Positions 16,302 through 25,003 are shown, numbered from the stretch's first letter. The stretch is DNA of 64,000 nt from Pseudaminobacter soli (ex Li et al. 2025) (GCF_029892515.1 NZ_JARXVF010000001.1:1240001-1304000); one strand, 5' to 3'. Numbers and translations: made by a program. Notes: generated from the letters alone by a model not told the origin.

Positions 16302-18739
16302 CCCTGCCTTCCCACGCTGAGATCGTCGTCATCGGCGGCGGCATCATAGGCTGCTCGACCGCCTATCACGTGGCGCGCGACCACAAGGCCGATGTCGTGC
16401 TGCTCGAACAGGGCCGGCTCACCTCCGGCTCGACCTGGCATGCGGCGGGGCTTGTCGGGCAGCTGCGCTCCTCGGCCTCCATCACCCGGGTGCTGAAATA
16501 CTCGGTCGAACTCTACAAGCGGCTCGACGCCGAGACCGGTCTTGCCACCGGCTGGAAGATGACCGGCTGCCTCAGGCTCGCCACCAACCAGGACCGCTGG
16601 ACCGAATACCGCCGGCTCGCCACTACGGCGAAAAGCTTCGGCATGGAGATGCACCTGATCTCGCCCGAAGAGGTCAAGCGCATGTGGCCGCTGATGGAGG
16701 TGGACGACCTCGTCGGCGCCAGCTGGCTGCCGACCGACGGCCAGGCCAGCCCCTCCGACATCACCCAGTCGCTGGCCAAGGGCGCGCGGATGCATGGCGC
16801 GAAGCTCTTCGAAGAGGTGCGCGTCACCGGCTTCGAGATGAAGGACGGCCGCATCACGGCGGTGAAGACCAACAAGGGCGACATCGCCTGCGAGAAAGTG
16901 GTGAACTGCGCCGGCCAGTGGGCGCGGCAGGTGGGCGCGATGGCCGGCATCAACGTGCCCCTGCAGCCGGTAAAACACCAGTACATCATCACCGAGAAGA
17001 TCGCAGGCCTCGCCACCGATGCGCCGACCATCCGCGACCCCGACCGCCGCACCTATTTCAAGGAGGAGGTGGGTGGCCTGGTGATGGGCGGCTACGAGCC
17101 GAACCCGCAGGCCTGGACCACAGGCGACGTGCCGAACGACTGGGAATTCCGTCTGTTCGACGACGATTACGATCATTTCGAACAGCATATGACCCAGGCC
17201 ATCGAGCGCATTCCCGCGCTGGGGCAGGTCGGCGTCAAGCAGATGATCAATGGCCCGGAGAGTTTTACGCCCGACGGCAATTTCATCCTCGGCCTCGCGC
17301 CCGAATGCCACAACATGTTCGTCGGTGCGGGCTTCAACGCCTTCGGCATCGCCTCGGGCGGCGGCGCCGGCTGGGTGCTGGCGCAATGGGTGGTCGACGG
17401 CGAGGCGCCGCTGGACCTCTGGGTGGTCGATATCCGCCGCTTCTCGGACCTGCACCGCGACCGGCAATGGGTGTGCGACCGCACGCTGGAAGCCTATGGC
17501 AAACACTACACGATCGGCTTCCCGCACGAGGAATATGAAAGCGGCCGGCCGCGCATCGTCTCCCCGCTCTATGAGCGCCTAAAGGCGCACCGCGGCGTGT
17601 TCGGCTCCAAGCTCGGCTGGGAGCGGCCGAACTGGTTCGCACCCGAGGGCATGGAGGCCAGGGACGTCTATTCGATGGGGCGGCAAAACTGGTTCTCGCC
17701 CGTCGGCGACGAGCACCGCCATGTTCGCGAAGCCGTCGGCATTTTCGACCAGTCGTCCTTCGCCAAATACGAGATGACCGGGCCAGATGCGCTGAAGGCG
17801 CTGGACTGGATCTGCGCCAACGACGTGGGCAAGCCGGCGGGGCGATTGACCTATACCCAGCTTCTCAACACGCGCGGCGGCATCGAGGCAGACCTCACCG
17901 TGGCGCGGCTGGCCGACGAAAAGTTCTACATCGTCACCGGCACCGGCTTCCGCACGCACGACCTTGCCTGGATCTGCGACCATATCGGCGAGGAACTCGA
18001 TACGACGCTGACCGACGTGACCGAGGATTTCGGCACGCTGTCGCTGATGGGGCCGCACGCCAGGAGCGTACTGGCGAAGGTGACCGACGCGGATGTTTCG
18101 AACGCTGCCTTCCCCTTCGGCCACGTCCGCGAAATCTTCATCGCCGGGCATGTGGTGCGGGCGCTGCGCGTGACCTATGTCGGCGAGCTCGGCTGGGAGC
18201 TGCACGTGCCGATAGAGGCCACTGGCGAGATCTTCGACGCGCTGATGGCGGCCGGCGAGCCCTGGGGCATCCGCCCTGTCGGCTACCGCGCGCTGGAATC
18301 GCTGCGTCTGGAAAAGGGTTATCGCGCCTGGGGCTCGGACATCACGCCCAATGACACGCCGCAGGAGGCGGGCCTGGGCTGGGCGGTGAAGCTGAAGAAG
18401 AACACTGACTTCCTCGGCCGCCGCGCGCTGGATGAACTGAACGGCTCAACGCCGAAGAAGCGCTTTGCCGGCTTCACGGTGGACGATCCGGACATCGTTC
18501 TGGTCGGCCGCGAGACCATCCTGCGCGACGGCGAGCCTGTCGGCTACCTCACCAGCGGCGGCTATGGCTACACGGTCGGCAAGCCGGTCGGCTACGGCTA
18601 TGTCCGCAACGCCGATGGGGTCGACGACGACTTTCTTACCTCGGGCGAATACGAGCTCGTCGTCGCCATGGAGCGGACCCCGGCAAAAATCCATCTCGAA
18701 CCGCTCTACGACCCGGCGGGCAGCAAGGTGAAGGGCTAG
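16298..18739 (+). CDS. FAD-dependent dimethylglycine/sarcosine dehydrogenase-like oxidoreductase
   Basis: An 813-residue two-part enzyme. The N-terminal DAO-fold domain has the dinucleotide motif VIGGGIIGCSTAYHVA (G13-G18) and STWHAAGL with His48, the position of the histidine that binds FAD covalently in dimethylglycine dehydrogenase. From about residue 430 the protein is a GcvT-like folate-binding domain (GLGWAVKLKK, FAGFTVDD near the end), which passes the released one-carbon unit to tetrahydrofolate. Family members oxidatively demethylate dimethylglycine or sarcosine. It ends the importer/kinase operon and gives it catabolic sense: N-methyl groups removed after uptake. The exact substrate is open. 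Confidence 0.85.
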   Translation: MTLPSHAEIVVIGGGIIGCSTAYHVARDHKADVVLLEQGRLTSGSTWHAAGLVGQLRSSASITRVLKYSVELYKRLDAETGLATGWKMTGCLRLATNQDRWTEYRRLATTAKSFGMEMHLISPEEVKRMWPLMEVDDLVGASWLPTDGQASPSDITQSLAKGARMHGAKLFEEVRVTGFEMKDGRITAVKTNKGDIACEKVVNCAGQWARQVGAMAGINVPLQPVKHQYIITEKIAGLATDAPTIRDPDRRTYFKEEVGGLVMGGYEPNPQAWTTGDVPNDWEFRLFDDDYDHFEQHMTQAIERIPALGQVGVKQMINGPESFTPDGNFILGLAPECHNMFVGAGFNAFGIASGGGAGWVLAQWVVDGEAPLDLWVVDIRRFSDLHRDRQWVCDRTLEAYGKHYTIGFPHEEYESGRPRIVSPLYERLKAHRGVFGSKLGWERPNWFAPEGMEARDVYSMGRQNWFSPVGDEHRHVREAVGIFDQSSFAKYEMTGPDALKALDWICANDVGKPAGRLTYTQLLNTRGGIEADLTVARLADEKFYIVTGTGFRTHDLAWICDHIGEELDTTLTDVTEDFGTLSLMGPHARSVLAKVTDADVSNAAFPFGHVREIFIAGHVVRALRVTYVGELGWELHVPIEATGEIFDALMAAGEPWGIRPVGYRALESLRLEKGYRAWGSDITPNDTPQEAGLGWAVKLKKNTDFLGRRALDELNGSTPKKRFAGFTVDDPDIVLVGRETILRDGEPVGYLTSGGYGYTVGKPVGYGYVRNADGVDDDFLTSGEYELVVAMERTPAKIHLEPLYDPAGSKVKG

Positions 18740-18743
18740 CCCC

Positions 18744-19700
18744 TCACTTCGCCGACACCGGCGCGCCCTTAAACGCCTGCGACGGCAGCGAGGCCAGGGT
18801 GCGTACGATCATGGTGGCGGCAAACAGGCCCGAGACGAAGGCGCCGCCAAGAGTAAAGGCTGCGTCGGCGGCCAGCTCCGAATTCATGGCAAGTGCGGCG
18901 CCCTGGACGTAACGGGTGGCGAAGATGCCGAGGATGAGGGCGAAGGGCAGCCAGTCGCCTTTCTGGCGGATCAAGCCATTGGAGAGGATCTCGGCGGGGC
19001 GGCGGCGGGCGAGGGCCTGACCGATGAAGGCGCCGAGGCCGGCCCCGACCAGATAGGCGGCGAGCGAGACGAGCGTCAGCCCGCTTGCGGCAAGCCCGTA
19101 GACCGACAGGCCGAAGATCAGCGCCGGCATCACGGCCATGCGCCACAACGCGGTGTCGCGGTCGCGGCTCATGCTCCAGCCGGCCCACAGCGAATAGGCA
19201 AGCAGCGGCCAGACCCAAAGCGGCGTGCCGGCAACGATGTCAGTCAGGCCGGGGCCGCTTGACGCGGGAGCAGCAGTAACTGCCGGATTGTTAGCCGCCT
19301 CGGGCGAGCCGAATAGCACCGCATGCATCACCCGGCCGGGCATGAAGGTGAAGAAGCCGGCGATCACCAGGCCGCCGAAATAGACCATCTTCATGATACG
19401 CGCATGCTGCATGACCTTGCGCTGGCGGATCATCATGACTGCCTTGACCAGCCCGAACAGGGTGAGGATCGACAGCAGATGGATCGGGCTCCACGGCCCC
19501 CACATGCGGATTGTGTGGATGAAGAAGGACGACAACGCCACCACGAGCATCAGGCCGACCCAGATGCGGCCGCCGAGCTTGTGGAGCCGGTCGCCCTTGC
19601 GGCGGAACAGCACCATCGCGCCGAGCAAAAGCGCGGCGATGGCCGCATAGGCGTGGATCTGGATGACGGGTGAAGCCTGCAGCAGCGGTTGAAGGGTCAT
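18744..19700 (-). CDS. DUF2306-type integral membrane protein
   Basis: A 318-residue membrane protein with eight or more hydrophobic segments. The N-terminal half has the features of the DUF2306 family, with conserved histidines in HAYAAIAALLLGAMVLFRRKG, LHKLGGRIWVGLM and FFIHTIRMWGPWSPIHLL. Function is unknown; related proteins are heme- or quinone-pathway-like membrane proteins. The start MTLQPLLQ is preferred over an upstream ATG that would extend into the control region of the divergent LytTR gene. It ends four bases from the convergent dehydrogenase gene. Pairing with a LytTR regulator suggests that the regulator controls it. Confidence 0.72.
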   Translation of the reverse strand: MTLQPLLQASPVIQIHAYAAIAALLLGAMVLFRRKGDRLHKLGGRIWVGLMLVVALSSFFIHTIRMWGPWSPIHLLSILTLFGLVKAVMMIRQRKVMQHARIMKMVYFGGLVIAGFFTFMPGRVMHAVLFGSPEAANNPAVTAAPASSGPGLTDIVAGTPLWVWPLLAYSLWAGWSMSRDRDTALWRMAVMPALIFGLSVYGLAASGLTLVSLAAYLVGAGLGAFIGQALARRRPAEILSNGLIRQKGDWLPFALILGIFATRYVQGAALAMNSELAADAAFTLGGAFVSGLFAATMIVRTLASLPSQAFKGAPVSAK

Positions 19701-19822
19701 GTCGTCTCTGCCTATGTTGGAATTTAACCGTCGGCGAGCTATCACGGCCTGCCGTTGCCCCGGACAATGGCGAGCACTCGACAAGGCTTCAAACGTGCTT
19801 TCGCGAAAGGACGATCGAATTC

Positions 19823-20662
19823 GTGAGTGAAGGGCCGCTGCATTTCACGCTTCGCAGATTGCAGGCGATGGCGTTTTCCCCGCGCTTCTGGGCAACCATC
19901 CTGACGGTTGCGGTGATGCTCGGCGTGGTCGGGCCGTTCGGCACTTTTTCGCAGATGCCCTTCCTGCCGCGCATCGGCTACTGGCTGGCCGTGGCGCTGA
20001 TGACCTATGTCATCGGCTACGTCGTGATCGGGCTGATCCTCGGTTACTACTTGCCCGGCCAAAGCTATCGCGGGGCGAGGATACTGTTCGCGGGCTTTGT
20101 GGCGGCTGTGCCGATCACGGCTTCAGTGGCGCTTCTCAACACCGCACTGTTTGCCGATCCGCATTGGGTCAATGGTGATCTGACTGCGCTGTTCATCAAC
20201 GTGGCGCTGATTTCGTCCGGTATCTCGTTTCTCTACGATCTGATCCAGGGACGCGACGCGGAGGAAAAGGTCACAGCTTCGGCCGAGCCTGACGTGACCG
20301 CGGCTGCGCCCTCGCCGACCGTCGACACTACGCCGCTGGTGGCGCGACCGCAGCTGATAGAACGGCTGCCCACGACCGCACGCGGCAGGCTCACCTACAT
20401 GTCGATGCAGGACCACTATGTGGATGTGCACACCGATCGCGGTTCGGCGCTGATCCTGCTCAGGCTAGCCGATGCCATGCGCGAGACCACCCCGGTGGCG
20501 GGAGTGCAGATCCATCGCTCGCACTGGGTGGCGCTGGACGCTGTGCAGGACACGCAGCGCAAGGACGGCAAGCTCTATGTGAAGATGAATGACGGAGCGC
20601 TGCTGCCCGTGAGCCGCGGTTTTCAGGCGGCGGCGCGAGAGGCGGGTATTTTCAAGATTTGA
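19823..20662 (+). CDS. Membrane-anchored LytTR-family regulator
   Basis: A 279-residue regulator. Four membrane segments fill residues ~20-145 (for example FWATILTVAVMLGVVGPFG and WLAVALMTYVIGYVVIGLIL). After an Ala/Pro/Thr linker, a C-terminal LytTR DNA-binding domain spans about 190-279, with LTYMSMQDHYVDVHTDRGSA, IHRSHWVALDAVQ and LPVSRGFQAAARE. GTG is chosen as start because AAAGGA lies upstream; an in-frame ATG at 19868 is a possible alternative. It is divergent from the DUF2306 membrane protein. Having both domains in one chain implies one-component membrane sensing; no kinase partner is nearby. Confidence 0.82.
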   Translation: MSEGPLHFTLRRLQAMAFSPRFWATILTVAVMLGVVGPFGTFSQMPFLPRIGYWLAVALMTYVIGYVVIGLILGYYLPGQSYRGARILFAGFVAAVPITASVALLNTALFADPHWVNGDLTALFINVALISSGISFLYDLIQGRDAEEKVTASAEPDVTAAAPSPTVDTTPLVARPQLIERLPTTARGRLTYMSMQDHYVDVHTDRGSALILLRLADAMRETTPVAGVQIHRSHWVALDAVQDTQRKDGKLYVKMNDGALLPVSRGFQAAAREAGIFKI

Positions 20663-20673
20663 GGCGGGCTGGT

Positions 20674-20858
20674 GGTGCGTCCTTCGAGGCTCGCTTCGCT
20701 CGCACCTCAGGATGAGGACCGTCGGCTCCAACATCTCATCCTGAGGCGCGTGTCCAAAGCGCGACTTGCTTCACTCGCCCGTCAGTATGAGGATCGTCGG
20801 CACAAACCTCCCTCATCCTGAGGTGCGAGCCCAAAGGGCGAGCCTCGAAGGACGCACC
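20674..20858. repeat. Intergenic palindromic repeat, family A, copy 2
   Basis: Begins GGTGCGTCCTTCGAGG and ends with the inverse CCTCGAAGGACGCACC. The centre holds two further CTCATCCTGAG-type inverted segments separated by a ~45-base insert, so this copy looks like two fused elements. It fills most of the 241-base gap between the convergent LytTR and CHAD genes, where nothing else is seen. Confidence 0.85.
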
Positions 20859-20903
20859 ATCAAACGGGTGGGATGGGCTCGGCAGGACCACCGCCCCCGC
20901 CAC

Positions 20904-21845
20904 TCAACTCTCGACGAGTTCCTCGGATCTGTTTTCGCCCTTCGCGTCGGCCTTGTAGTTCTTTGCCAGCTTGCGCGTGGCCTTGCCCGGCTTGTCCTCG
21001 AAAAGTTCGCCTGCCTCGAGCAGCGACTGCTTGCGCAGGCGTTTTTCGGAGCGCTTGATGAGCCGCTCCAGGAACGCGATCTCCTTGCGGCTGCCGAGCT
21101 TTGCGCCTTCCTCGCCGAGCACCCTGCGCAACACGGCCAGGTCGTTGAGCTCACCCAGATGCTCGCCCAGCTGATCGATCGCCTTGCGGCGCGGCTTGAC
21201 CGGGGGCGGCCAGAAATCGGCCACCAGCATCATGTGCATCCAGTGGGCTTTCACCGCCTTGCGCAGCTCGTGGAAGTTCTCCTCGGTGCGGTTCTTGGCA
21301 GCCACCGCCAGCGCCTTGGTTGCCTTGCGCATGGCCTTTTTCGAGCCATTGGCGAGCAGGTCCGACGCGCGCTGCGGCTTGTCCGGCAGCTTGAAGAAGG
21401 CCAGCGCCGCACGACCCCGCTCGCAGTTTGCGATCGCGACCTCGATGTCGATATGCAATCCCGTGTCCGGATGCAGCAGCACGTCGCGGCGCGAAACCAG
21501 CGCCTTGCGCACGCCCGCAACCTCGCCTGAGGACGTGTCCTCGGGGAATTCCTGGGCAAGACGGTCCACCGTCTCGATCAGCGCCGTCGCCTCCCGGCCA
21601 CCCGCGAGCGAGTGAGCCACGTCGCGAAGGCGAGCGTTCTCAGCACGGAAATAGTCCTGATCGGCGCTGCGCACCAATCGATACAGGGCCCGCAACCGCT
21701 TGAGGTGCTTGCGGCATTCATGCAGCATGACTTCGGGCTCGGTGCGCGAGGCGGCGAGATCGTCCAGCGCCGCACCGACTTCTTCCGAGGCGATCCGCCT
21801 CACCTCCTCGGTAAGCGGCAGGTGCGGATCGATGCTGTAGTTCAA
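20904..21845 (-). CDS. CHAD-domain protein (polyphosphate-associated)
   Basis: A 313-residue alpha-helical protein with the CHAD family's conserved His and basic residues: VMLHECRKHLKRLRALYRLVR near residue 45 and FHELRKAVKAHWMHMMLV near 190. CHAD domains bind inorganic polyphosphate through these basic helices. The start is read as TTG in TTGAACTACAGC, overlapping the TGA of the CYTH gene, because homology-like sequence begins at LNYSIDPHLPL and no ATG is nearby; GGAG lies upstream. The very basic C-terminus (KRSEKRLRKQ, KATRKLAKNYKADAKGE) could add polyphosphate or nucleic-acid contacts. CHAD and CYTH are often one polypeptide; here they are separate, coupled genes. Confidence 0.8.
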   Translation of the reverse strand: MNYSIDPHLPLTEEVRRIASEEVGAALDDLAASRTEPEVMLHECRKHLKRLRALYRLVRSADQDYFRAENARLRDVAHSLAGGREATALIETVDRLAQEFPEDTSSGEVAGVRKALVSRRDVLLHPDTGLHIDIEVAIANCERGRAALAFFKLPDKPQRASDLLANGSKKAMRKATKALAVAAKNRTEENFHELRKAVKAHWMHMMLVADFWPPPVKPRRKAIDQLGEHLGELNDLAVLRRVLGEEGAKLGSRKEIAFLERLIKRSEKRLRKQSLLEAGELFEDKPGKATRKLAKNYKADAKGENRSEELVES

Positions 21846-22312
21846 AGCATGTCTCCAGGTCGCTCCCGCAGCGCCATCGAGGCATTGTAGTAGGCGGCTT
21901 CGCCGGTAACCTCGCGCCCCAGCCAAGCCGGCAAGTCTTCGTCCGGCACGTCGTCGGGCGTTTCCAGTTCGGCGATCACGAGCCCCGAGTAGTCACCCTC
22001 GAAAACGTCTATCTCATAGATATGGTTGCGGTGGCGGACCTTGTGGCGGACCTTTTTAATCACGCGGCCGATGGCGAAGGCTCGCATTTCCTCGGCCTCG
22101 GCCATCGGGATCGGATATTCGAATTCTTCCCTCACCCGATCCTTGACGCCGAACTTCATGGTCAGGATCGCGATGCCCTGACGAAGGCGTACGCGCACGG
22201 AGCGGTCGGGTGCGGTTGCTAGGTAGAACTGCTGCATCGGCAGCACTTCGACGACGGCTTCGCGCCAGTCTTCACTCGCAACAAGGAACTTACGCTCGAT
22301 CTCTTTAGCCAT
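21842..22312 (-). CDS. CYTH-domain triphosphate tunnel protein
   Basis: A 156-residue member of the CYTH/triphosphate tunnel metalloenzyme family. The signature ExExK appears as EIERKF at residues 4-9. Further charged strands lining the tunnel include RVRLRQ, LTMKFG, EFEYPIP, KVRHKVRHRN and EIDVFEGDYSGLVIAELETPD. Known members are inorganic triphosphatases or thiamine triphosphatases; this size fits the single-domain bacterial type. The start MAKEIERKFLV replaces a longer reading that would run into the divergent regulator's operator. It is coupled to the CHAD gene downstream, so the two probably act together on short polyphosphates. Confidence 0.85.
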   Translation of the reverse strand: MAKEIERKFLVASEDWREAVVEVLPMQQFYLATAPDRSVRVRLRQGIAILTMKFGVKDRVREEFEYPIPMAEAEEMRAFAIGRVIKKVRHKVRHRNHIYEIDVFEGDYSGLVIAELETPDDVPDEDLPAWLGREVTGEAAYYNASMALRERPGDML

Positions 22313-22359
22313 GACATAAGAATAAAGGCAGGATGGCCGAGGGGACAAGATCATTGACA

Positions 22360-22379
22360 TTAATCAATCAATTGATTAA
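22360..22379. promoter_or_regulatory. Perfect palindromic operator before the CecR-type regulator
   Basis: TTAATCAAT and ATTGATTAA are exact inverse arms separated by CA. The right arm ends nine bases before the regulator's start codon and the site is 47 bases upstream of the divergent CYTH gene. A TetR-family dimer site at this place points to autoregulation, possibly also affecting the CYTH/CHAD pair. Confidence 0.65.
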
Positions 22380-22388
22380 ACTTTTCTC

Positions 22389-23069
22389 ATGAAAATTGCG
22401 CCCGAAAACAAGACGGCATCCGGCGATCAGACGCGCATCGCGCTCGTTCATGCGGCGCTGCATCTGTTCGGCAGCAAGGGCTTCGACGGCACCTCGACGC
22501 GCGAGATCGCCGCGCTTGCCAAGGCCAATATCGGCTCCATCGCCTACCATTTCGGCGGCAAGGAAGGCCTGCGCCTCGGCGCTGCCGACTACATCGTCGA
22601 AACCATCCAGGGCCTCGCCAACCAGGCGCTTTCGGACTTCGTGCCCATTAGTGAGCCGGCTGACACGGCTGAAGCCGCGCAGCGGCAGCTTCACGCGGCC
22701 CTCGACCGCATGGTCCATTTCATCGTGGCTCGGCCGGAGGCAGGCGAGATCGTGCAGTTCATGCTGCGCGAGCTTGCCCACCCCACCGCCGCGCTGGACC
22801 GTATATATGGCGGCGTGTTCGAGCCGCTGCACCGGCGGCTCTGCGCCATATGGGAAGCCGCCACCGGCGAGCCGGCCGAGGCTGACAGCACCAAGCTCAC
22901 CGTCTTCACCGTCATCGGCCAGGTCATCTATTTCCGCATCGGCCAGGAGGCGGTCAAGCGCCGAATGGGCTGGGCCGCGATCGGTTCGGTCGAGGCCGAC
23001 GCGGTCGCAGCCATCACCGGGCGTAATCTCGATGCCATACTCGCCTCCCGAAAGTCACACAGTCAATGA
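22389..23069 (+). CDS. TetR-family regulator, CecR type
   Basis: A 226-residue repressor. The N-terminal helix-turn-helix reads ALHLFGSKGFDGTSTREIAA then ANIGSIAYHFGGKEGL, the canonical TetR recognition helix. The C-terminal domain (MLRELAHPTAALDRIYGGVF, VIGQVIYFRIGQEAV) matches the CecR/YbiH type. In E. coli cecR heads an operon with a HlyD-type adaptor and an ABC-2 exporter (YbhGFSR), and the same layout follows here. The stop overlaps the next start (ATGA). The ligand is not evident; E. coli CecR has been linked to drug tolerance. Confidence 0.86.
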   Translation: MKIAPENKTASGDQTRIALVHAALHLFGSKGFDGTSTREIAALAKANIGSIAYHFGGKEGLRLGAADYIVETIQGLANQALSDFVPISEPADTAEAAQRQLHAALDRMVHFIVARPEAGEIVQFMLRELAHPTAALDRIYGGVFEPLHRRLCAIWEAATGEPAEADSTKLTVFTVIGQVIYFRIGQEAVKRRMGWAAIGSVEADAVAAITGRNLDAILASRKSHSQ

Positions 23070-24010
23070 GCCTGCTCTGCACTATTCCATTCGTCGCCTC
23101 GCTACTGACCGCTTGTGGTACCCAGCCTCTGGCGGTGGGCTACGTGGAGGGCGACTTCGTCCAGCTGGCACCGATCGAAGTGACGCAGGTACGCTCCATC
23201 GCGGTGGCGCGCGGCGACCGCGTCGAGCCGGGCAAGCCGCTCGCGCTGACCGAGGACACAGACGCCAGGATCATGGTGGCGCAGGCGGAAGCCGCGCTCG
23301 CCCAGGCGAAGGCCCAGCTTGCCGACCTGCTGGTCGGCCGCCGGCCGGAAGAAATCGCGGTGCTGGAGGCTTCCGTCCGCACCGCAAAGGCGCAGGCGGC
23401 TGAGGCGCAGCGTAACTTCGGCCGCACGCGCGACCTGAACAAGCACGGCTTCGCCACCCAGGCCCAGCTCGATGACACGACCACACAGGTCGAGGTCTCG
23501 CAGGCGGCAATCGGCCAAAGCGAGGCCAATTTGGCGGTCGGCCGCCTGCCCGCACGATCCGAGGCGATCAACGCCGCGCAGAACGCCGTTAAGGTCGCGC
23601 AGACGGTGCTCGACCAGGCGCGCTGGCGCCTTTCCAAGCGCGCTATCGAAGCACCGGCGCCGGGCCGCGTGACCGACATCATCCGCAATCCCGGAGACGT
23701 CGCCGGGCCTTCCGCGCCGATCATCACCATGCTGCCGGATGGCGCTGTGAAGCTGAAGGTCTACATCCCGCAGGAAAGTTTTTCGGCGGTGACGGTGGGT
23801 TCGCTGCTCAACGTGCGCTGCGATGGCTGCGCCCCCGGCATCAAGGCGCGGGTGAGCTATGTTTCGCCCGATCCGGAATTCACGCCGCCCGTCATCTATT
23901 CGCTCGAGACCCGGCAGAAGCTGGTCTTTCTGGTCGAGGCACACCCGGTCGATCCCAATTCGCCGCTGCAGCCGGGCCAGATCGTCGATGTCGATCTGAC
24001 GAGCGAGTAA
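23066..24010 (+). CDS. HlyD-family membrane fusion protein, predicted lipoprotein
   Basis: A 314-residue periplasmic adaptor. Residues 1-17 form a lipoprotein-type leader with LLTAC as lipobox, so Cys17 is probably lipidated; YbhG-type adaptors often keep an uncleaved anchor instead. Biotinyl-lipoyl halves flank a coiled-coil hairpin of about residues 70-195 (AQAEAALAQAKAQLADLLVG, AAIGQSEANLAVG). The beta-barrel part contains GRVTDIIRNPGDVAGP and VYIPQESFSAV. It should link the ABC-2 exporter encoded next to an outer-membrane channel, which is not present in the window. Confidence 0.86.
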   Translation: MSLLCTIPFVASLLTACGTQPLAVGYVEGDFVQLAPIEVTQVRSIAVARGDRVEPGKPLALTEDTDARIMVAQAEAALAQAKAQLADLLVGRRPEEIAVLEASVRTAKAQAAEAQRNFGRTRDLNKHGFATQAQLDDTTTQVEVSQAAIGQSEANLAVGRLPARSEAINAAQNAVKVAQTVLDQARWRLSKRAIEAPAPGRVTDIIRNPGDVAGPSAPIITMLPDGAVKLKVYIPQESFSAVTVGSLLNVRCDGCAPGIKARVSYVSPDPEFTPPVIYSLETRQKLVFLVEAHPVDPNSPLQPGQIVDVDLTSE

Positions 24011-24029
24011 GGCCGAAGGACTGCCGGCC

Positions 24030-24089
24030 ATGCCGAACACCACCTTTTTCGACCGCATTGCGCTTCTTGTACGAGGCGGCGCGCGATGA
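24030..24089 (+). CDS. Possible 19-codon coupled ORF before the exporter ATPase
   Basis: ATG at 24030 opens a 19-residue reading frame (MPNTTFFDRIALLVRGGAR) whose TGA overlaps the ATG of the ATPase gene in an ATGA junction. An AAGGA motif lies 10 bases upstream. It fills the only gap in an otherwise overlapping operon, so it may act as a translational-coupling leader rather than a functional peptide. A chance ORF is the alternative. Confidence 0.35.
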   Translation: MPNTTFFDRIALLVRGGAR

Positions 24090-25003
24090 ACGCCATCGAC
24101 GTCAGAGGCCTGGTCAAGCGCTTCGGCAGTGCAACGGCCGTTGACCATGTCAGCATGAGCGTGGCCAGGGGCGAGATCGTCGGCTTCCTGGGGCCGAACG
24201 GCTCGGGCAAGACCACGACCATCCGCATGATGTGCGGGCTTCTGACCCCCGACGCGGGCGAAGGCCAGGTGCTGGGCTACGACCTCCGCACCGAGGGCCT
24301 GAAGATCAAGCGCGAAGTCGGCTACATGACGCAGCGCTTCTCCTTCTACGAAGACCTGACGATTGCCGAAAACCTCGAATTCGTCGCCCGGCTCTATCGG
24401 CTGAAACCGGTGAAGGAGCATGTCGGGCGCACGCTGGAAGAGCTTGGCCTGACCTCGCGCGGCAACCAGCTGGCCGGCACGCTTTCGGGCGGCTGGAAGC
24501 AGCGGCTGGCGCTGGCCGCCTGCATCATGCACAAGCCCAAACTCCTGCTACTCGACGAGCCCACCGCCGGCGTCGACCCCAAGGCGCGGCGCGAATTCTG
24601 GGACGAGATCCATCGCCTCGCCGATGACGGGCTGACGGTGCTGGTCTCGACCCATTACATGGACGAAGCCGAGCGCTGCCACCGCATCAGCTACATCTCC
24701 TACGGGAAGCTTCTGGCCACCGGCACTGTGAACGAGGTGATCGCCCGCGCGGGGCTGACCACCTTCGTGGTCACCGGCCCGTATCTGGGCGAAGTGGCGC
24801 GCGTGCTCGAAGGCCAGCCCGGCGTCGACCAGGTGGCGCCCTTCGGCGCGACGCTGCATGTCGTGGGCTCCAGCCGCGCCAAGCTGGAGACCGCACTGGA
24901 AAGCATCAGAAACCGCGAGGGCGTGGAAGTGCAGGCCGGCGAGACCAGCCTCGAGGATGTGTTCATCCAGTTCATGGCCGGCGCGAAGGACAACATGAAA
25001 TGA
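24086..25003 (+). CDS. ABC-2 exporter ATPase
   Basis: A 305-residue single-domain ATPase. Walker A GPNGSGKTTT near residue 38, Q-loop GYMTQRFSFYEDLTIAEN, signature LSGGWKQR (Trp in place of the usual Gln), Walker B LLLDEPTAGVD and H-loop STHYMDEAERC are present. The C-terminal extension (AKLETALESIRNREGVEVQA and SLEDVFIQFM) is typical of drug or lipid exporters such as YbhF and the DrrA group. E. coli YbhF carries two such domains in one chain; this one has only one, so it should dimerise. The stop overlaps the permease start. Confidence 0.9.
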   Translation: MNAIDVRGLVKRFGSATAVDHVSMSVARGEIVGFLGPNGSGKTTTIRMMCGLLTPDAGEGQVLGYDLRTEGLKIKREVGYMTQRFSFYEDLTIAENLEFVARLYRLKPVKEHVGRTLEELGLTSRGNQLAGTLSGGWKQRLALAACIMHKPKLLLLDEPTAGVDPKARREFWDEIHRLADDGLTVLVSTHYMDEAERCHRISYISYGKLLATGTVNEVIARAGLTTFVVTGPYLGEVARVLEGQPGVDQVAPFGATLHVVGSSRAKLETALESIRNREGVEVQAGETSLEDVFIQFMAGAKDNMK

